Part shown: piece by piece, positions 24,023 through 33,679 of the stretch
Position numbering within the stretch: position 1 is the first letter of the stretch
How the letters are laid out: each line of letters opens with the position of its first letter
Source: Bacteroidaceae bacterium
Lineage (GTDB): Bacteria > Bacteroidota > Bacteroidia > Bacteroidales > Bacteroidaceae
Direction: 5' to 3'
DNA: 64,000 nucleotides
Assembly: GCA_024398665.1 (NCBI GenBank)
Contig: JAKSIS010000009.1
Span: forward strand, 1 to 64,000
The notes under the pieces: generated by a model
Told to the model about the DNA's origin: nothing
Database searches by the model: none
The model's input: the letters and a program-made list of their open reading frames with translations, nothing else
Made by a program: the position numbers and the translations under genes

Positions 24023-25378
24023 ATGAAATCCCTAAAATACGCAGCGGCCGCACTTGCATCAACACTGGCATTGTCCGTGAATGTTTCGTGCCTCAAGACT
24101 GTAGAGCCCGAGACTTCCCCGCAGGCTGCCATCAGGTCCATGTCACTTGGAAATTTCTATGTCAGGATGAATGACGTCAATGTGCAGCACCGCGACACTA
24201 TAGTCATGTCCTATCAGGGCGGTGCCATGTATCCCATGACCATTGACCAGTTGAGTAATCGCATATACAACGTCGATTCGCTTGCTGCCGGTTCGCAGCT
24301 CACTTCTGTGACCTGCAGTTTCACAAGTACGGGAACGGTTGTATACAGGTATGCCGATGAAGAGGAGCTGGAATACCACGCCTGGAGTTCATCGGACCCC
24401 ATTGACTTTACCAGGCCGCTCAAGTTCTGTGCAGTGTCCACGGACCAGTCGTACATAAGGGAATATGACTTCAAACTGAACATACATACCGTATGCCCTG
24501 ATTCCGTATCATGGGTATCGTCCGATACTGTGGGCTACACCGTTCTGGACAGGGCGGCCGCAGCTGTTCTGGGTGACACGCTTTACAACTTTGGAATTGA
24601 CGGCTCCGGCATTCTTTCTGTTTCCGCGCATTCCACTCGTTCAGGAAACTGGTCGGCACCGCTCCCGGTGACTGGAATAACCGCTGACGGCTGGTCGGGA
24701 AGCGTAAGCGTTTTCAATGACCTGCTCTTCACCGTATCGGCAGGCAGTCTTTACAGTTCGTCCGATGCCTTGTCATGGTCCGTCGCAAGATCCGGCGTAA
24801 CCGCCGTTGTGGCGGCAGGTAATGACAGCCCGTTCATGTGGGTCAGGACTGCTGCCGGCCTTCTGTCCATGACCGCTGACCTGAACACCTGGACATGCGG
24901 ACAGCCGGTGCCGGCCGGTTTCCCCGACAGCATTGCTGCAGCCTATACATATCCTCTTATCACAAATGCCGGTATTTACCGTACTGTACTTGCCGGAAAG
25001 AATGAATCAAAAGCGGCAGTCTGGACGGTCCTTTCAAACGACACGGTATGGCACAGGGTCAGCACGGCGCCTTACAGCAGCCAGACACTGCCGGACCTGC
25101 AGCAGCTTGCAATTGTCCGCTATGACGGCAGTCTGTTCGCTTTCGGTACCGGCTTTGAAGGTTTCTGGCAGAGTCCGGACAACGGGACAAACTGGCTGTG
25201 GTGCGACCGATACTACGAGGACTACTCGTCATACAACAATTTCATGCAGTTCCCGGATGCGCTGAAGGGCAACCTTGACACCTTTTCCTATGCCACTGAC
25301 AACGTGGGCTGCATATGGATCATGACCCGTGACGGCCAGGTATGGCGCGGTTCCATCAACAGACTGAACAGACGCTGA
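24023..25378 (+). CDS. DUF6242 domain lipoprotein
   Basis: A 451-residue predicted lipoprotein (signal ...LSVNVSC, Cys23). An N-terminal beta-sandwich (about 30-160; VMSYQGGAMYPMTIDQLSN) is followed by repeated propeller-like blades (TADGWSGSVSVFNDLLFTVS; SPDNGTNWLWCDRYY) of BNR/Kelch type. This matches DUF6242, a Bacteroidales surface or periplasmic family without known function, commonly found just upstream of the porG-uppS-bamA genes. It is first in the operon and its stop is 4 bases before porG. Confidence 0.82.
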   Translation: MKSLKYAAAALASTLALSVNVSCLKTVEPETSPQAAIRSMSLGNFYVRMNDVNVQHRDTIVMSYQGGAMYPMTIDQLSNRIYNVDSLAAGSQLTSVTCSFTSTGTVVYRYADEEELEYHAWSSSDPIDFTRPLKFCAVSTDQSYIREYDFKLNIHTVCPDSVSWVSSDTVGYTVLDRAAAAVLGDTLYNFGIDGSGILSVSAHSTRSGNWSAPLPVTGITADGWSGSVSVFNDLLFTVSAGSLYSSSDALSWSVARSGVTAVVAAGNDSPFMWVRTAAGLLSMTADLNTWTCGQPVPAGFPDSIAAAYTYPLITNAGIYRTVLAGKNESKAAVWTVLSNDTVWHRVSTAPYSSQTLPDLQQLAIVRYDGSLFAFGTGFEGFWQSPDNGTNWLWCDRYYEDYSSYNNFMQFPDALKGNLDTFSYATDNVGCIWIMTRDGQVWRGSINRLNRR

Positions 25379-25382
25379 ATCC

Positions 25383-26081
25383 ATGAATATCCGCCTGCGT
25401 ACACTTTCCATCATGACAGTCCTGTGCTGCTGCCTGACCGCAACGGCACAGGATGACGGCTATATGCTGGAACTTGGTGTGGGCGGCGGCGGATGCTTCT
25501 ATATGGGTGACGCCAATCAGAAAATGTACAGGAACACCAACGGCGCTGCTTCGCTCCTGCTCAGGTACAATGTCAATCCCCGCTTTTCGCTCAAGGCCGA
25601 TCTTGCAGCTGCCGGCATATCCGGCAGTTCGTCAGGCGCTCCCGGTGCCCTTCCAGGCAATGAAATAAGTTTCAGCCGCACGGTATACGAATTCGGCATT
25701 CAGGTTGAATGGGGGTTTGCAGCCTACGGTTTGGAAAATTGGAACGGCAGCCGCCGTATTGCTCCTTACGGACTTGCGGGAATGGGCGTTTCTTTCGCTC
25801 CTGAACCGGTCAGCAATGACTTTGCCCTGAATATGCCCATCGGAATGGGACTCAGATACAAACTGTCTGAGAGGGTGAATCTGGGATTGGAATGGACTAT
25901 GCGTTTCACGTCATCGGACAGGCTTGACGTGACACAGAATACGGACGGTTCCCTTGAGGATCCGTTCCGCATAAAGGGTAAGTTTATCAAGAACAGGGAC
26001 AGTTACAGCTTTACCCTGCTGTATCTTACGTTTGACATTTTCAAACGGCCCTGTGATTGTAATGATGTTAAGACAAAATGA
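25383..26081 (+). CDS. porG: DUF6089 family outer-membrane protein, PorG-like
   Basis: A 232-residue exported barrel-like protein (signal ...CCLTATAQ). [16 protein letters not shown] near the mature N-terminus and the terminal stretch of amphipathic strands match DUF6089, the family of PorG. In Porphyromonas gingivalis PorG is needed for type IX secretion and associates with the PorK/PorN ring; there it also lies beside uppS and bamA. The gene is complete. The symbol rests on family plus this shared gene order, not on direct evidence. It overlaps nothing and ends 4 bases before uppS. Confidence 0.78.
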   Translation: MNIRLRTLSIMTVLCCCLTATAQDDGYMLELGVGGGGCFYMGDANQKMYRNTNGAASLLLRYNVNPRFSLKADLAAAGISGSSSGAPGALPGNEISFSRTVYEFGIQVEWGFAAYGLENWNGSRRIAPYGLAGMGVSFAPEPVSNDFALNMPIGMGLRYKLSERVNLGLEWTMRFTSSDRLDVTQNTDGSLEDPFRIKGKFIKNRDSYSFTLLYLTFDIFKRPCDCNDVKTK

Positions 26082-26085
26082 CTAT

Positions 26086-26835
26086 ATGACGTATCAGGAA
26101 CAACTCGATATGAACCGTATTCCGCAGCACGTGGCCATTATCATGGACGGCAACGGACGCTGGGCGCAGCAGCGCGGTCAGATACGCACTGCAGGCCATG
26201 TGAAAGGTACTGAGGTGGTCAAGAAGATCATGGAGAATGCGGTTGAACTGGGTATCAGGTATCTGACCCTCTATACATTCTCCACAGAGAACTGGAACCG
26301 TCCTGAAGCTGAAATCAACGCACTCATGGATCTGCTTTTCAACAATCTTGAAGAGGAGGTGTTCATCAAAAACCAGGTCAGGTGCCGTGTGATAGGTGAA
26401 ATGGACCGTCTGCCGGCCTATGTCCGCAGTAAGGTGGAACAGTGCATTGAGCATACAAAGGACTTTACACGTTCGTGCATGGTGATAGCCCTGAGCTATT
26501 CATCCCGATGGGAGATTACCCGCTCCGTGAAGGATATTGCCCGCAAGGCTGCTGCCGGCAGCCTCAATCCCGATGACATAGATGAAGCGTTCCTGTCAGA
26601 CTCCATGTCGACAGCTTTCATGCCAGATCCCGAACTGCTTATCCGTACCGGAGGAGAGATAAGGCTCAGCAATTTCCTTCTCTGGCAGTCAGCCTACACG
26701 GAACTGTATTTTACAGATGTGTACTGGCCCGATTTCAATATGGAGGAACTGTGCAAGGCCATCTGGACCTACCAGCAGCGCCAGCGCCGTTTCGGACTGA
26801 CAGGTTCGCAGATTGAAGCAAAGAACAACAACTGA
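26086..26835 (+). CDS. uppS: Isoprenyl transferase (undecaprenyl diphosphate synthase)
   Basis: A 249-residue cytosolic, membrane-associated cis-prenyltransferase that condenses isopentenyl diphosphate onto farnesyl diphosphate to make the C55 lipid carrier for peptidoglycan and other surface glycans. The catalytic Asp is D21 in [21 protein letters not shown] and [20 protein letters not shown] are the other signature blocks. I start at 26086 (MTYQEQLDM), which lies 4 bases after the porG stop; the longer frame begins inside porG. It is followed after 5 bases by bamA. Confidence 0.95.
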   Translation: MTYQEQLDMNRIPQHVAIIMDGNGRWAQQRGQIRTAGHVKGTEVVKKIMENAVELGIRYLTLYTFSTENWNRPEAEINALMDLLFNNLEEEVFIKNQVRCRVIGEMDRLPAYVRSKVEQCIEHTKDFTRSCMVIALSYSSRWEITRSVKDIARKAAAGSLNPDDIDEAFLSDSMSTAFMPDPELLIRTGGEIRLSNFLLWQSAYTELYFTDVYWPDFNMEELCKAIWTYQQRQRRFGLTGSQIEAKNNN

Positions 26836-26840
26836 CTAAG

Positions 26841-29468
26841 ATGAATATCAAAACGAAATATGCCTTTCTGCTGTCACTGCTGCTGGCGCTTCCCGCCGCG
26901 GCGCAGACAGAATCCGATACAGAGGAACTGGATCCGGTGATTCTTTATTCCGGAACTCCCAAAAGATATGAGATAGCCGATATTGAAGTCACCGGAATTG
27001 ATGAGAACAACCGCAAGGTGCTTATCAATTTCTCCGGCCTTGCCGTAGGACAGCGCATACAGGTGCCGGGAAATGAAATCACTGAGGCTATGAAGCGCCT
27101 GTGGAAGGACGGACTGTTTTCCAACATCAAAGTTTCAGCCACGAAGATACAGGGCGACAGGATATGGCTCAAGATAGAACTGACCCAAAGTCCCAAGGTG
27201 AAGGATATACAGTACTACGGCATCAAGAAGGGAGAGCAGAATGACATTGAGGAGAAGATAGGTATTCTGCGCGGTGACAACATTACCCCTGACAAACTGA
27301 ACCGTTCCAAGATACTCATCAAGCGCTATTATGATGAGAAGGGATTCCAGGATGCCGATATCAGACTGCAGCAGAGGACTGACCCCGATGATGACAATCT
27401 GGTCTATCTTGACGTGTATGTTGACAGGAACGACAAGGTCAAGGTACGTGAAATCCATCTGGCCGGCAATTCGGCGCTGACTGACAAGGATATCAGGAAG
27501 ATCATGAAAAAGACCAATGAAAAGGGCAAGTTGAGTGAATTCTTCCGCACCAAGAAGTTTGTCAACGAAGATTATCTTGCTGACATTGACAAAGTGATGG
27601 AGAAATACGGTGAAAAGGGTTACCGTGACGCTTACTTGGTCAGTGACAGCGTAGCGGTCAATCCTGAGGACAATACCGTTGACATCTGGCTCACTTTCGA
27701 TGAGGGTGACCAGTACTTCCTGCGCAACATCAACTGGGTGGGCAATACGGTGTACAGCACTGAACTCCTTCAGGATTATCTGGGCATGGAGAGCGGCGAC
27801 GTGTACAACAGGAAGAAACTTGAGGAACGCACTTCGACTGACAATGACGGCATACAGAAACTGTACTACAACCACGGCTATGTCTCGTTCCTGATCAACC
27901 CCGTTGAAGCCTATGTCACGGGTGATTCCGTAGATCTTGAAATCCGCATGTCTGAAGGCCGTCAGGCAACAATCAACCGTGTCAACATTTACGGAAATGA
28001 ACGCCTGTATGAAAATGTCGTGCGCAGGGAACTGTACACGCGTCCTGGTGACATATTCTCATATGACGCTCTGGAGCAGTCCTTCCGTATGATAGGCCAG
28101 ATGGGTCATTTCGAACCTACCACCATTGACCCGCAGGTCAAGGCCAACGAGTCAGACGGTACCGTTGACATAGACTGGAACCTGGAATCGAAGTCCAATG
28201 ACCAGATTGAACTGTCTTTCGGCTGGGGACAGACAGGCGCAATAGGAAGGCTGGCTTTGAAGTTCACGAACTTTTCCACCTACAACCTGTTCCACAAGAG
28301 TGACAATTACCGCCTGTTCATCCCACAGGGTGACGGACAGACTCTGTCAATAAGCGGCCAGACAAACGGCAGGTACTACCATTCGTACAGTGTCTCGTTC
28401 CTGGAACCGTGGCTGGGCGGCAAACGCCCCAATTCGCTGCAGGTGGGACTTTATTATTCCAAGCAGTCCGATATAAGCGACAACTATTACAATTCGGCCT
28501 ATTACCAGAACATGTACCAGTACATGTACGGATACGGAAATTACGGATATGACAGATACTATGACAACTATGAGTCGTATTACGATCCGGACAAGTACAT
28601 CACCATGCTGGGCGGTTCCATAGGATGGGGTATGCGTCTGCACTGGCCCGATGACAATTTCACCCTGTACAGCGAACTTTCCTACACGCGCTACAAGCTC
28701 AAGCAGTGGGACTACTTCCTCATAAACAACGGTACCTGCAACAACATAAACCTGGGATTCACATTGGGACGCAACACTACAGACAATTCCATATTCCCGC
28801 GCCAGGGTTCCGAATTTTCGGCATCGGTCTTCCTGACTCCGCCGTATTCGCTGTTTGACGGTGTTGACTACGAAAATCTTGCCGCTGACAGGACATCGGC
28901 CACCTACCAGCAGGAACTGCAGCAGAAACACAAGTGGATAGAATACAACAAGTGGAAATTCCGCAGCCGTACCTACACGTCCCTGACTGACGGTGCAAAG
29001 AGGCGTCTCGTACTCATGACAAGATTCGATGTGGGACTTCTGGGCCATTACAACAAGTACAAGCGTTCGCCCTTTGAAACATTCTACGTAGGCGGTGACG
29101 GCATGAGCGGTTCCTATACTTACGCAACGGAAATTGTAGGCATGCGCGGATATGACAACGGTGCCCTGACACCTTTGAATGACGGTTACGCATATACCAG
29201 AATGGGCGCCGAACTGCGTTTCCCGTTCATTATGGAGACATCTTCAACCATATTCGGACTTGCTTTCGTCGAGGCCGGCAATGCCTGGGACAAGGTTTCA
29301 AAATTCAACCCGTTCGATTTGAAGCGTTCAGCCGGTGTGGGCGTGCGCGTGTTCCTTCCCATGATAGGCATGATGGGTATTGACTGGGGTTACGGTTTCG
29401 ATGCCATAAACGGTTCGAGACAGTATTCCGGAAGTCAGGTACATTTCGTTCTGGGCCAGGAATTTTAA
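26841..29468 (+). CDS. bamA: Outer-membrane protein assembly factor BamA
   Basis: An 875-residue outer-membrane protein. After signal MNIKTKYAFLLSLLLALPAAAQ come five POTRA repeats (about 45-420; for example IADIEVTGIDENNRKVLINF and VREIHLAGNSALTDKDI), then a 16-strand Omp85 barrel, with FPRQGSEFSASVFLTPP and GDGMSGSYTYATEIVGMRGY marking conserved barrel and loop 6 regions. It inserts outer-membrane barrels. The barrel includes a Tyr/Asn-rich extracellular-type stretch (NSAYYQNMYQYMYGYGNYGY). Three Skp-like chaperone genes follow, as is usual for Bacteroidales. Confidence 0.96.
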   Translation: MNIKTKYAFLLSLLLALPAAAQTESDTEELDPVILYSGTPKRYEIADIEVTGIDENNRKVLINFSGLAVGQRIQVPGNEITEAMKRLWKDGLFSNIKVSATKIQGDRIWLKIELTQSPKVKDIQYYGIKKGEQNDIEEKIGILRGDNITPDKLNRSKILIKRYYDEKGFQDADIRLQQRTDPDDDNLVYLDVYVDRNDKVKVREIHLAGNSALTDKDIRKIMKKTNEKGKLSEFFRTKKFVNEDYLADIDKVMEKYGEKGYRDAYLVSDSVAVNPEDNTVDIWLTFDEGDQYFLRNINWVGNTVYSTELLQDYLGMESGDVYNRKKLEERTSTDNDGIQKLYYNHGYVSFLINPVEAYVTGDSVDLEIRMSEGRQATINRVNIYGNERLYENVVRRELYTRPGDIFSYDALEQSFRMIGQMGHFEPTTIDPQVKANESDGTVDIDWNLESKSNDQIELSFGWGQTGAIGRLALKFTNFSTYNLFHKSDNYRLFIPQGDGQTLSISGQTNGRYYHSYSVSFLEPWLGGKRPNSLQVGLYYSKQSDISDNYYNSAYYQNMYQYMYGYGNYGYDRYYDNYESYYDPDKYITMLGGSIGWGMRLHWPDDNFTLYSELSYTRYKLKQWDYFLINNGTCNNINLGFTLGRNTTDNSIFPRQGSEFSASVFLTPPYSLFDGVDYENLAADRTSATYQQELQQKHKWIEYNKWKFRSRTYTSLTDGAKRRLVLMTRFDVGLLGHYNKYKRSPFETFYVGGDGMSGSYTYATEIVGMRGYDNGALTPLNDGYAYTRMGAELRFPFIMETSSTIFGLAFVEAGNAWDKVSKFNPFDLKRSAGVGVRVFLPMIGMMGIDWGYGFDAINGSRQYSGSQVHFVLGQEF

Positions 29469-29517
29469 CCTGAGGCACAGGACCGGTATATTCAATATGA
29501 AAACAAATGAATGCCAT

Positions 29518-30033
29518 ATGAAGAAGATTTTAACGTTATCAGCACTTATGTGCCTTTTCTGCCTCACCGCAGGTGCGCAGAAATTCGCTCTGGTCGACAT
29601 GGACTACATTCTCAACCGCATACCAGCATATGAACGTGCCAGCGAACAGCTGAACCAGCTCTCCAAGCGTTGGGACGCTGAAATTGAAGCGGTATCGCTT
29701 GAAGCCCAGACCCTGTACAAGAACTACCAGAATGAAGCTCTTTTCCTTTCTGAAGAACAGAAGGTCAGGAAGGAGGAGGAGATTGTAGCCAAGGAGAAGC
29801 AGGCTGCGGACCTGAAACGCCAGTATTATGGCGCTGAAGGTGAATACTTCAAGAAACAGGAAAGTCTCATGGCTCCAATTCAGGACGAAATTTATCAGGC
29901 TGTCAAGCAGATAAGCGAGACTGAAGGTTACCAGATGGTCATTGACCGCGCATCGGCCGCCAGCATGATTTATGCTTCACCAAAGATAGACATCAGCAAC
30001 GAAGTGCTCCGCAAGCTGGGTTTGTCGGATTAA
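29518..30033 (+). CDS. OmpH/Skp family periplasmic chaperone, copy 1
   Basis: A 171-residue exported protein (signal MKKILTLSALMCLFCLTAGAQ). The mature part begins KFALVDMDYILNRIP, the usual Skp opening strand, and continues as a long charged coiled-coil arm (residues ~45-120) before a C-terminal core (YQMVIDRASAASMIYASP). Skp holds unfolded outer-membrane proteins on the way to BamA, encoded just upstream. I prefer the ATG at 29518; the earlier in-frame ATG at 29497 adds seven non-signal residues. First of three tandem copies. Confidence 0.88.
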   Translation: MKKILTLSALMCLFCLTAGAQKFALVDMDYILNRIPAYERASEQLNQLSKRWDAEIEAVSLEAQTLYKNYQNEALFLSEEQKVRKEEEIVAKEKQAADLKRQYYGAEGEYFKKQESLMAPIQDEIYQAVKQISETEGYQMVIDRASAASMIYASPKIDISNEVLRKLGLSD

Positions 30034-30038
30034 ATTCA

Positions 30039-30046
30039 TAAATTTG
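30039..30046 (+). promoter_or_regulatory. Putative -7 box (TAAATTTG) before Skp copy 2
   Basis: TAAATTTG followed by CA lies in the 54-base AT-rich gap between the first and second Skp genes, 42 bases before the ATG at 30088. It may give the second and third copies and murI an additional transcript. Confidence 0.4.
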
Positions 30047-30087
30047 CATTTATATATTACAGAAATTTCAAAAAACTTAAAACCAAT

Positions 30088-30591
30088 ATGAAAAAGTTTA
30101 TTGCCATTGCGCTTGTCGCACTTGCTCCACTGAGCGTTTTCGGACAGAAGTTCGGTAATATCAATTCAGGTGAAATCCTGCCGCTCATGCCTGAATATTC
30201 AGCAACCCTGACAGAACTTGAGACTCTGCAGAAGCAGTATCAGGAGGAACTTGAGTACATGAACACCGAACTCCAGAAAAAGTCTGAGGATTACGAGAAG
30301 AACCGCGAGACTCTTCCTGACAATATCCGCCAGCGCCGCGAACAGGAACTGATGGACGGCAGTCAGAAACTTAACGAATATCTGCAGACCTGCCGCGCCA
30401 ACCTTGACGCCAAGGAGAATGAACTTATGAGCGCTGTCATCACCAAGTGCCAGAAAGCCATCCAGGCTGTGGGTGAAGAGGGCGGATACATATGCATATT
30501 CGATATGGCCGGCGGTGCAGTTCCGTTTGTCAACACCACCCTTACCACTGATGTTACAGCTGCCGTAAAGGAGAAGCTGGGAATCAAGTGA
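30088..30591 (+). CDS. OmpH/Skp family periplasmic chaperone, copy 2
   Basis: A 167-residue exported protein (signal MKKFIAIALVALAPLSVFGQ). The mature start KFGNINSGEILPLMPEYSAT is the Skp core; the coiled-coil arms (about 40-110) are rich in Glu, Gln and Lys. It is a distinct relative of copy 1, not a recent duplicate. The role is chaperoning outer-membrane proteins in the periplasm. A possible own promoter lies in the upstream gap. Confidence 0.88.
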   Translation: MKKFIAIALVALAPLSVFGQKFGNINSGEILPLMPEYSATLTELETLQKQYQEELEYMNTELQKKSEDYEKNRETLPDNIRQRREQELMDGSQKLNEYLQTCRANLDAKENELMSAVITKCQKAIQAVGEEGGYICIFDMAGGAVPFVNTTLTTDVTAAVKEKLGIK

Positions 30592-30668
30592 CACTTTTCA
30601 TGCCTGACAGGGGGAATGCGGCGTACTGTCCGTTCCCCTGTACGGGCCATATCAACTGACAACCGACT

Positions 30669-31247
30669 ATGTGCAGATTAAGGACACTTTTGCTTTCAGT
30701 ATTGCTTCTCTTCCCCTTTGTGGCCGGCGCCCAGGAGGGGAAGTTCGGCTATATTGATTTCAACGGCACTTTGAAACTGATGCCGGAATACCTTGAAGCC
30801 CAGCTCAAGCTCCAGCAGATACAGTCGGAATTCAAATCTGAGATTGACCGTTCAAAACGCGAATTTGAAAGGCAGTACATTGACTTCATGCTTGAACAGG
30901 ACCAGATGTCGCCTTCAATCGTATCGAAGCGCCAGAAGGAACTTCAGGTGCTCATGGACAACAATGTCGAATTCCGCAGCCACGTCCAGGCTGAACTTGA
31001 AGCAAAGCGTGACGAACTCCTGAATCCTCTCAAGCAGAAACTGCTGCTTGCGGTCTCAAAAGTCTGTCAGGACAAGGGACTGGATTATGTAATAGATACC
31101 GGAACCCGTACATATCTGTACATAAACGCTGAAAAGGGTGTTGACATTTCGCATCCGGTATATGTGGCACTCAAGATTGAGGAACCGGAATCCGGTTCTC
31201 AGAATTCCGAATCGGGACAGGTGTCCCTGAACCCTTCACAGAAGTGA
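30669..31247 (+). CDS. OmpH/Skp family periplasmic chaperone, copy 3
   Basis: A 192-residue exported protein (signal ...LLFPFVAGAQ). KFGYIDFNGTLKLMPEYLEA mirrors copy 2 (K-F-G-x-I and LMPEY), so copies 2 and 3 look closer to each other than to copy 1. The coiled-coil arm carries more positive charge (FKSEIDRSKREFERQYIDF). A Ser/Glu/Gln-rich C-terminal tail of about 25 residues (from EEPESGSQNSES) is peculiar to this copy. It starts 77 bases after copy 2 and precedes murI by 15 bases. Confidence 0.87.
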   Translation: MCRLRTLLLSVLLLFPFVAGAQEGKFGYIDFNGTLKLMPEYLEAQLKLQQIQSEFKSEIDRSKREFERQYIDFMLEQDQMSPSIVSKRQKELQVLMDNNVEFRSHVQAELEAKRDELLNPLKQKLLLAVSKVCQDKGLDYVIDTGTRTYLYINAEKGVDISHPVYVALKIEEPESGSQNSESGQVSLNPSQK

Positions 31248-31262
31248 CAGACAACTGCAGTC

Positions 31263-32105
31263 ATGAGCGGAACAGTTCTTTCTCAAAAGCCGGGACCGAT
31301 AGGCGTATTTGATTCGGGGTACGGCGGTCTGACAATACTCAGGCATATGCGCAAGGTAATGCCCGAGTATGATTTCCTGTATTTTGGCGACAATGCCAGA
31401 ACACCGTACGGAACAAGGTCCTTTCAGGTTGTATATGAGTACACCCTGCAGTGTGTGACCCGTCTCTTCGAGATGGGCTGCCATCTTGTAATCCTTGCAT
31501 GCAACACCGCATCGGCCAAAGCATTGAGAACAATCCAGCAGTGTGACCTGCCCCGCCTTGATGCGAACCGCAGGGTGCTTGGAATAATACGCCCTACAGT
31601 TGAATCGCTTGGTGAAATGACCGTATCCCGTCACATCGGACTTCTTGCCACCCCGGGAACGGTCAAGTCGCTTTCCTATCCGCTTGAGATCGGAAAACTC
31701 TTTCCGGACATTACCGTCACGTCCGAATCCTGTCCCATATGGGTTCCTCTTGTGGAAACGGGCAACTTCATGTCTGACGGTGCTGACTTCTTCATACGCC
31801 GTCATGTGGAAAGCCTGCTTGCAAAGGATCCCATGATTGACACCATACTGCTGGGATGCACGCATTATCCGCTTCTGTATGACAAGATACGGAAATACGT
31901 TCCGGAAAATGTCACTATCGTATCCCAGGGCCGCTATGTGGCCTCGTCACTGCGTGACTATCTGAACCGTCATCCTGAAATGGATGCCAGGTGCACACGC
32001 GCTGGCACATGCCGTTACTACACTACTGAATCACAGGATACGTTCCTGCCCAATGCATCAGTCTTTCTTGAAGGGAAGATAGAAGCTGATACGGTGACTC
32101 TTTAA
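31263..32105 (+). CDS. murI: Glutamate racemase
   Basis: A 280-residue cytosolic enzyme that makes D-glutamate for peptidoglycan. Both catalytic cysteine motifs are intact: LACNTASA (first Cys, about residue 80) and LLGCTHYPLL (second Cys, about residue 198). IGVFDSGYGGLT is the usual substrate-binding start. Length is normal. It is the last gene of the envelope operon and abuts the convergent permease gene without a gap. Confidence 0.96.
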   Translation: MSGTVLSQKPGPIGVFDSGYGGLTILRHMRKVMPEYDFLYFGDNARTPYGTRSFQVVYEYTLQCVTRLFEMGCHLVILACNTASAKALRTIQQCDLPRLDANRRVLGIIRPTVESLGEMTVSRHIGLLATPGTVKSLSYPLEIGKLFPDITVTSESCPIWVPLVETGNFMSDGADFFIRRHVESLLAKDPMIDTILLGCTHYPLLYDKIRKYVPENVTIVSQGRYVASSLRDYLNRHPEMDARCTRAGTCRYYTTESQDTFLPNASVFLEGKIEADTVTL

Positions 32106-33338
32106 TCAGTCTACGGTCTTGATGAAACGTCGGGCGATGGGACCTATGGGCCTTATCGAAAGGAAACTTACCGCCAGAACGGTTGCCAGAACAAGCAGTA
32201 CGTCCTGCATTTTCACACTGACAGGATAGGCATCCACGATAAAACTGCCCGATGTTCCCAGTGATATGATTCCGAATTTCTGTTGGAGAAGGGCGGCAAT
32301 GACACCCAGCAGGAGACCTGTGACAGCACCGATGAGTGAAATGAGAAGCCCGTTGATTACAAAGATCCTTTCAACGGTACTCTGCTGTGCGCCAAGACTT
32401 CTCAGCAGTTGGGAATCCTGTTGCTTTTCCACCATGAGCATGATGAGCGAACCTATTATGTTGAAACAGGCGATAAGCAGAATGAATGAAAGGAACAGGT
32501 AGGAGATGAACTTTTCCAGTTTCACCACCTTGAACACATCGGCCTGCTGCTGGAAACGGTCCTGAATGATGAAATTCTCACCCAATACCGATTTCAGCTC
32601 CCTGACAGCCTTCTTCATGCCGGTGCCCTCCTTGAGCCTTATCTCCAAAGCCGATGCCCCGTTTTCCTGTCCTGTCAGTTTCCTGGCCAGGTCAAGGGAG
32701 ATAAGGACATAGTCATCGTCATATTTCTGCTGGTTGACCTGGAAGATAACTCCGGGGGAGTAGATGTCGGCGGAATTGAATGCTGCGGCCGGATTGACAA
32801 GGCTGACACGTGCGTCCTTGCGCGGTACATACAGCCGCAGCGGGTAGGCAGGGTGGGTGCCGCAGTCCATGCGTCCCATAAGCCCTATTCCCAGAATTCC
32901 GTAATCAGTAACGTCATCTTCCAGCATGAATATGCCGTTGCCTCTCAGAATGCCTTCTATTCCGCTCATGTCGTGGAAACTGTCTTCCACACCTTTTATT
33001 ACGGCAATCTGCTGTTTGCTCTTGTATCCTATCAGGGCCTGCTCCTCAAGTGAGAATGAACTGGCTTCGATGAAAGGCAGTGCGCACGCATCCCTTATTG
33101 CGGGATCACCGGCATCAAAGAATTTTCCCTGGGCGGGGACCACTTTCAGTTCCGGGTCGAATTCGGTGAACAGTGTGGCCACAAGTTCATGGAATCCGTT
33201 GAATACGGAAAGCGTGCAGATAAGGGCAAATGATGCCAGCGCTATTCCGGCCACTGAAATGGCTGAAATGACGTTGATCACATTGTGGCTCTTCCTGGCG
33301 AAGAGATAACGTCCGGCTATGAAGAATGGCAGGTTCAC
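32106..33338 (-). CDS. FtsX-like ABC transporter permease (LolC/LolE type)
   Basis: A 410-residue inner-membrane protein. One N-terminal span (NVINVISAISVAGIALASFALI), a periplasmic MacB-type domain (about 50-265) and three C-terminal spans (from FISYLFLSFILLIACFNIIG) give the classical LolC/E layout. These permeases, with the LolD ATPase, extract lipoproteins from the inner membrane; substrate here is inferred. No ATPase gene is adjacent. Its ATG overlaps the rbfA stop by 4 bases, an arrangement usual in Bacteroidales. Confidence 0.88.
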   Translation of the reverse strand: MNLPFFIAGRYLFARKSHNVINVISAISVAGIALASFALICTLSVFNGFHELVATLFTEFDPELKVVPAQGKFFDAGDPAIRDACALPFIEASSFSLEEQALIGYKSKQQIAVIKGVEDSFHDMSGIEGILRGNGIFMLEDDVTDYGILGIGLMGRMDCGTHPAYPLRLYVPRKDARVSLVNPAAAFNSADIYSPGVIFQVNQQKYDDDYVLISLDLARKLTGQENGASALEIRLKEGTGMKKAVRELKSVLGENFIIQDRFQQQADVFKVVKLEKFISYLFLSFILLIACFNIIGSLIMLMVEKQQDSQLLRSLGAQQSTVERIFVINGLLISLIGAVTGLLLGVIAALLQQKFGIISLGTSGSFIVDAYPVSVKMQDVLLVLATVLAVSFLSIRPIGPIARRFIKTVD

Positions 33339-33670
33339 TTCTTGAGCAGTTCGTCAATATGGGCCATGTATTCGATTGTCGTGTCCAGAAAGAACCGCAG
33401 TTCGGGAATGATTCTCAACTGGTGGCGTACCCTCTGTCCGAAATCGTATCTTATGTCCCTGACGTTGTCATTGATGTTCTTTACAGTTTCCTCACCCTTG
33501 TCTGAAGGGAATATGCTCAGATAAACGCTTGCAATGCTCAGGTCCGGGCTTATCTTCACGCCGCTGACAGTGACCATGAGACCCTTTGTGAGTTTGGTCT
33601 GCTGCAGGAACATTTCACCCAGTTCCTTCTGGATGAGTCTGGATATTTTCTGCTGTCTTGTCGTATTCAT
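33335..33670 (-). CDS. rbfA: Ribosome-binding factor A
   Basis: A 111-residue KH-like protein that binds the 30S subunit during maturation of the 16S rRNA 5' end. The N-terminal RQQKISRLIQKELGEMFLQQ and the central VTVSGVKISPDLSIASVYLS are family signatures; the C-terminal LRIIPELRFFLDTTIEYMAH is the second KH element. Complete. It overlaps the permease start and follows the O-methyltransferase after 9 bases. Confidence 0.93.
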   Translation of the reverse strand: MNTTRQQKISRLIQKELGEMFLQQTKLTKGLMVTVSGVKISPDLSIASVYLSIFPSDKGEETVKNINDNVRDIRYDFGQRVRHQLRIIPELRFFLDTTIEYMAHIDELLKK

Positions 33671-33679
33671 ATAGTCAGA

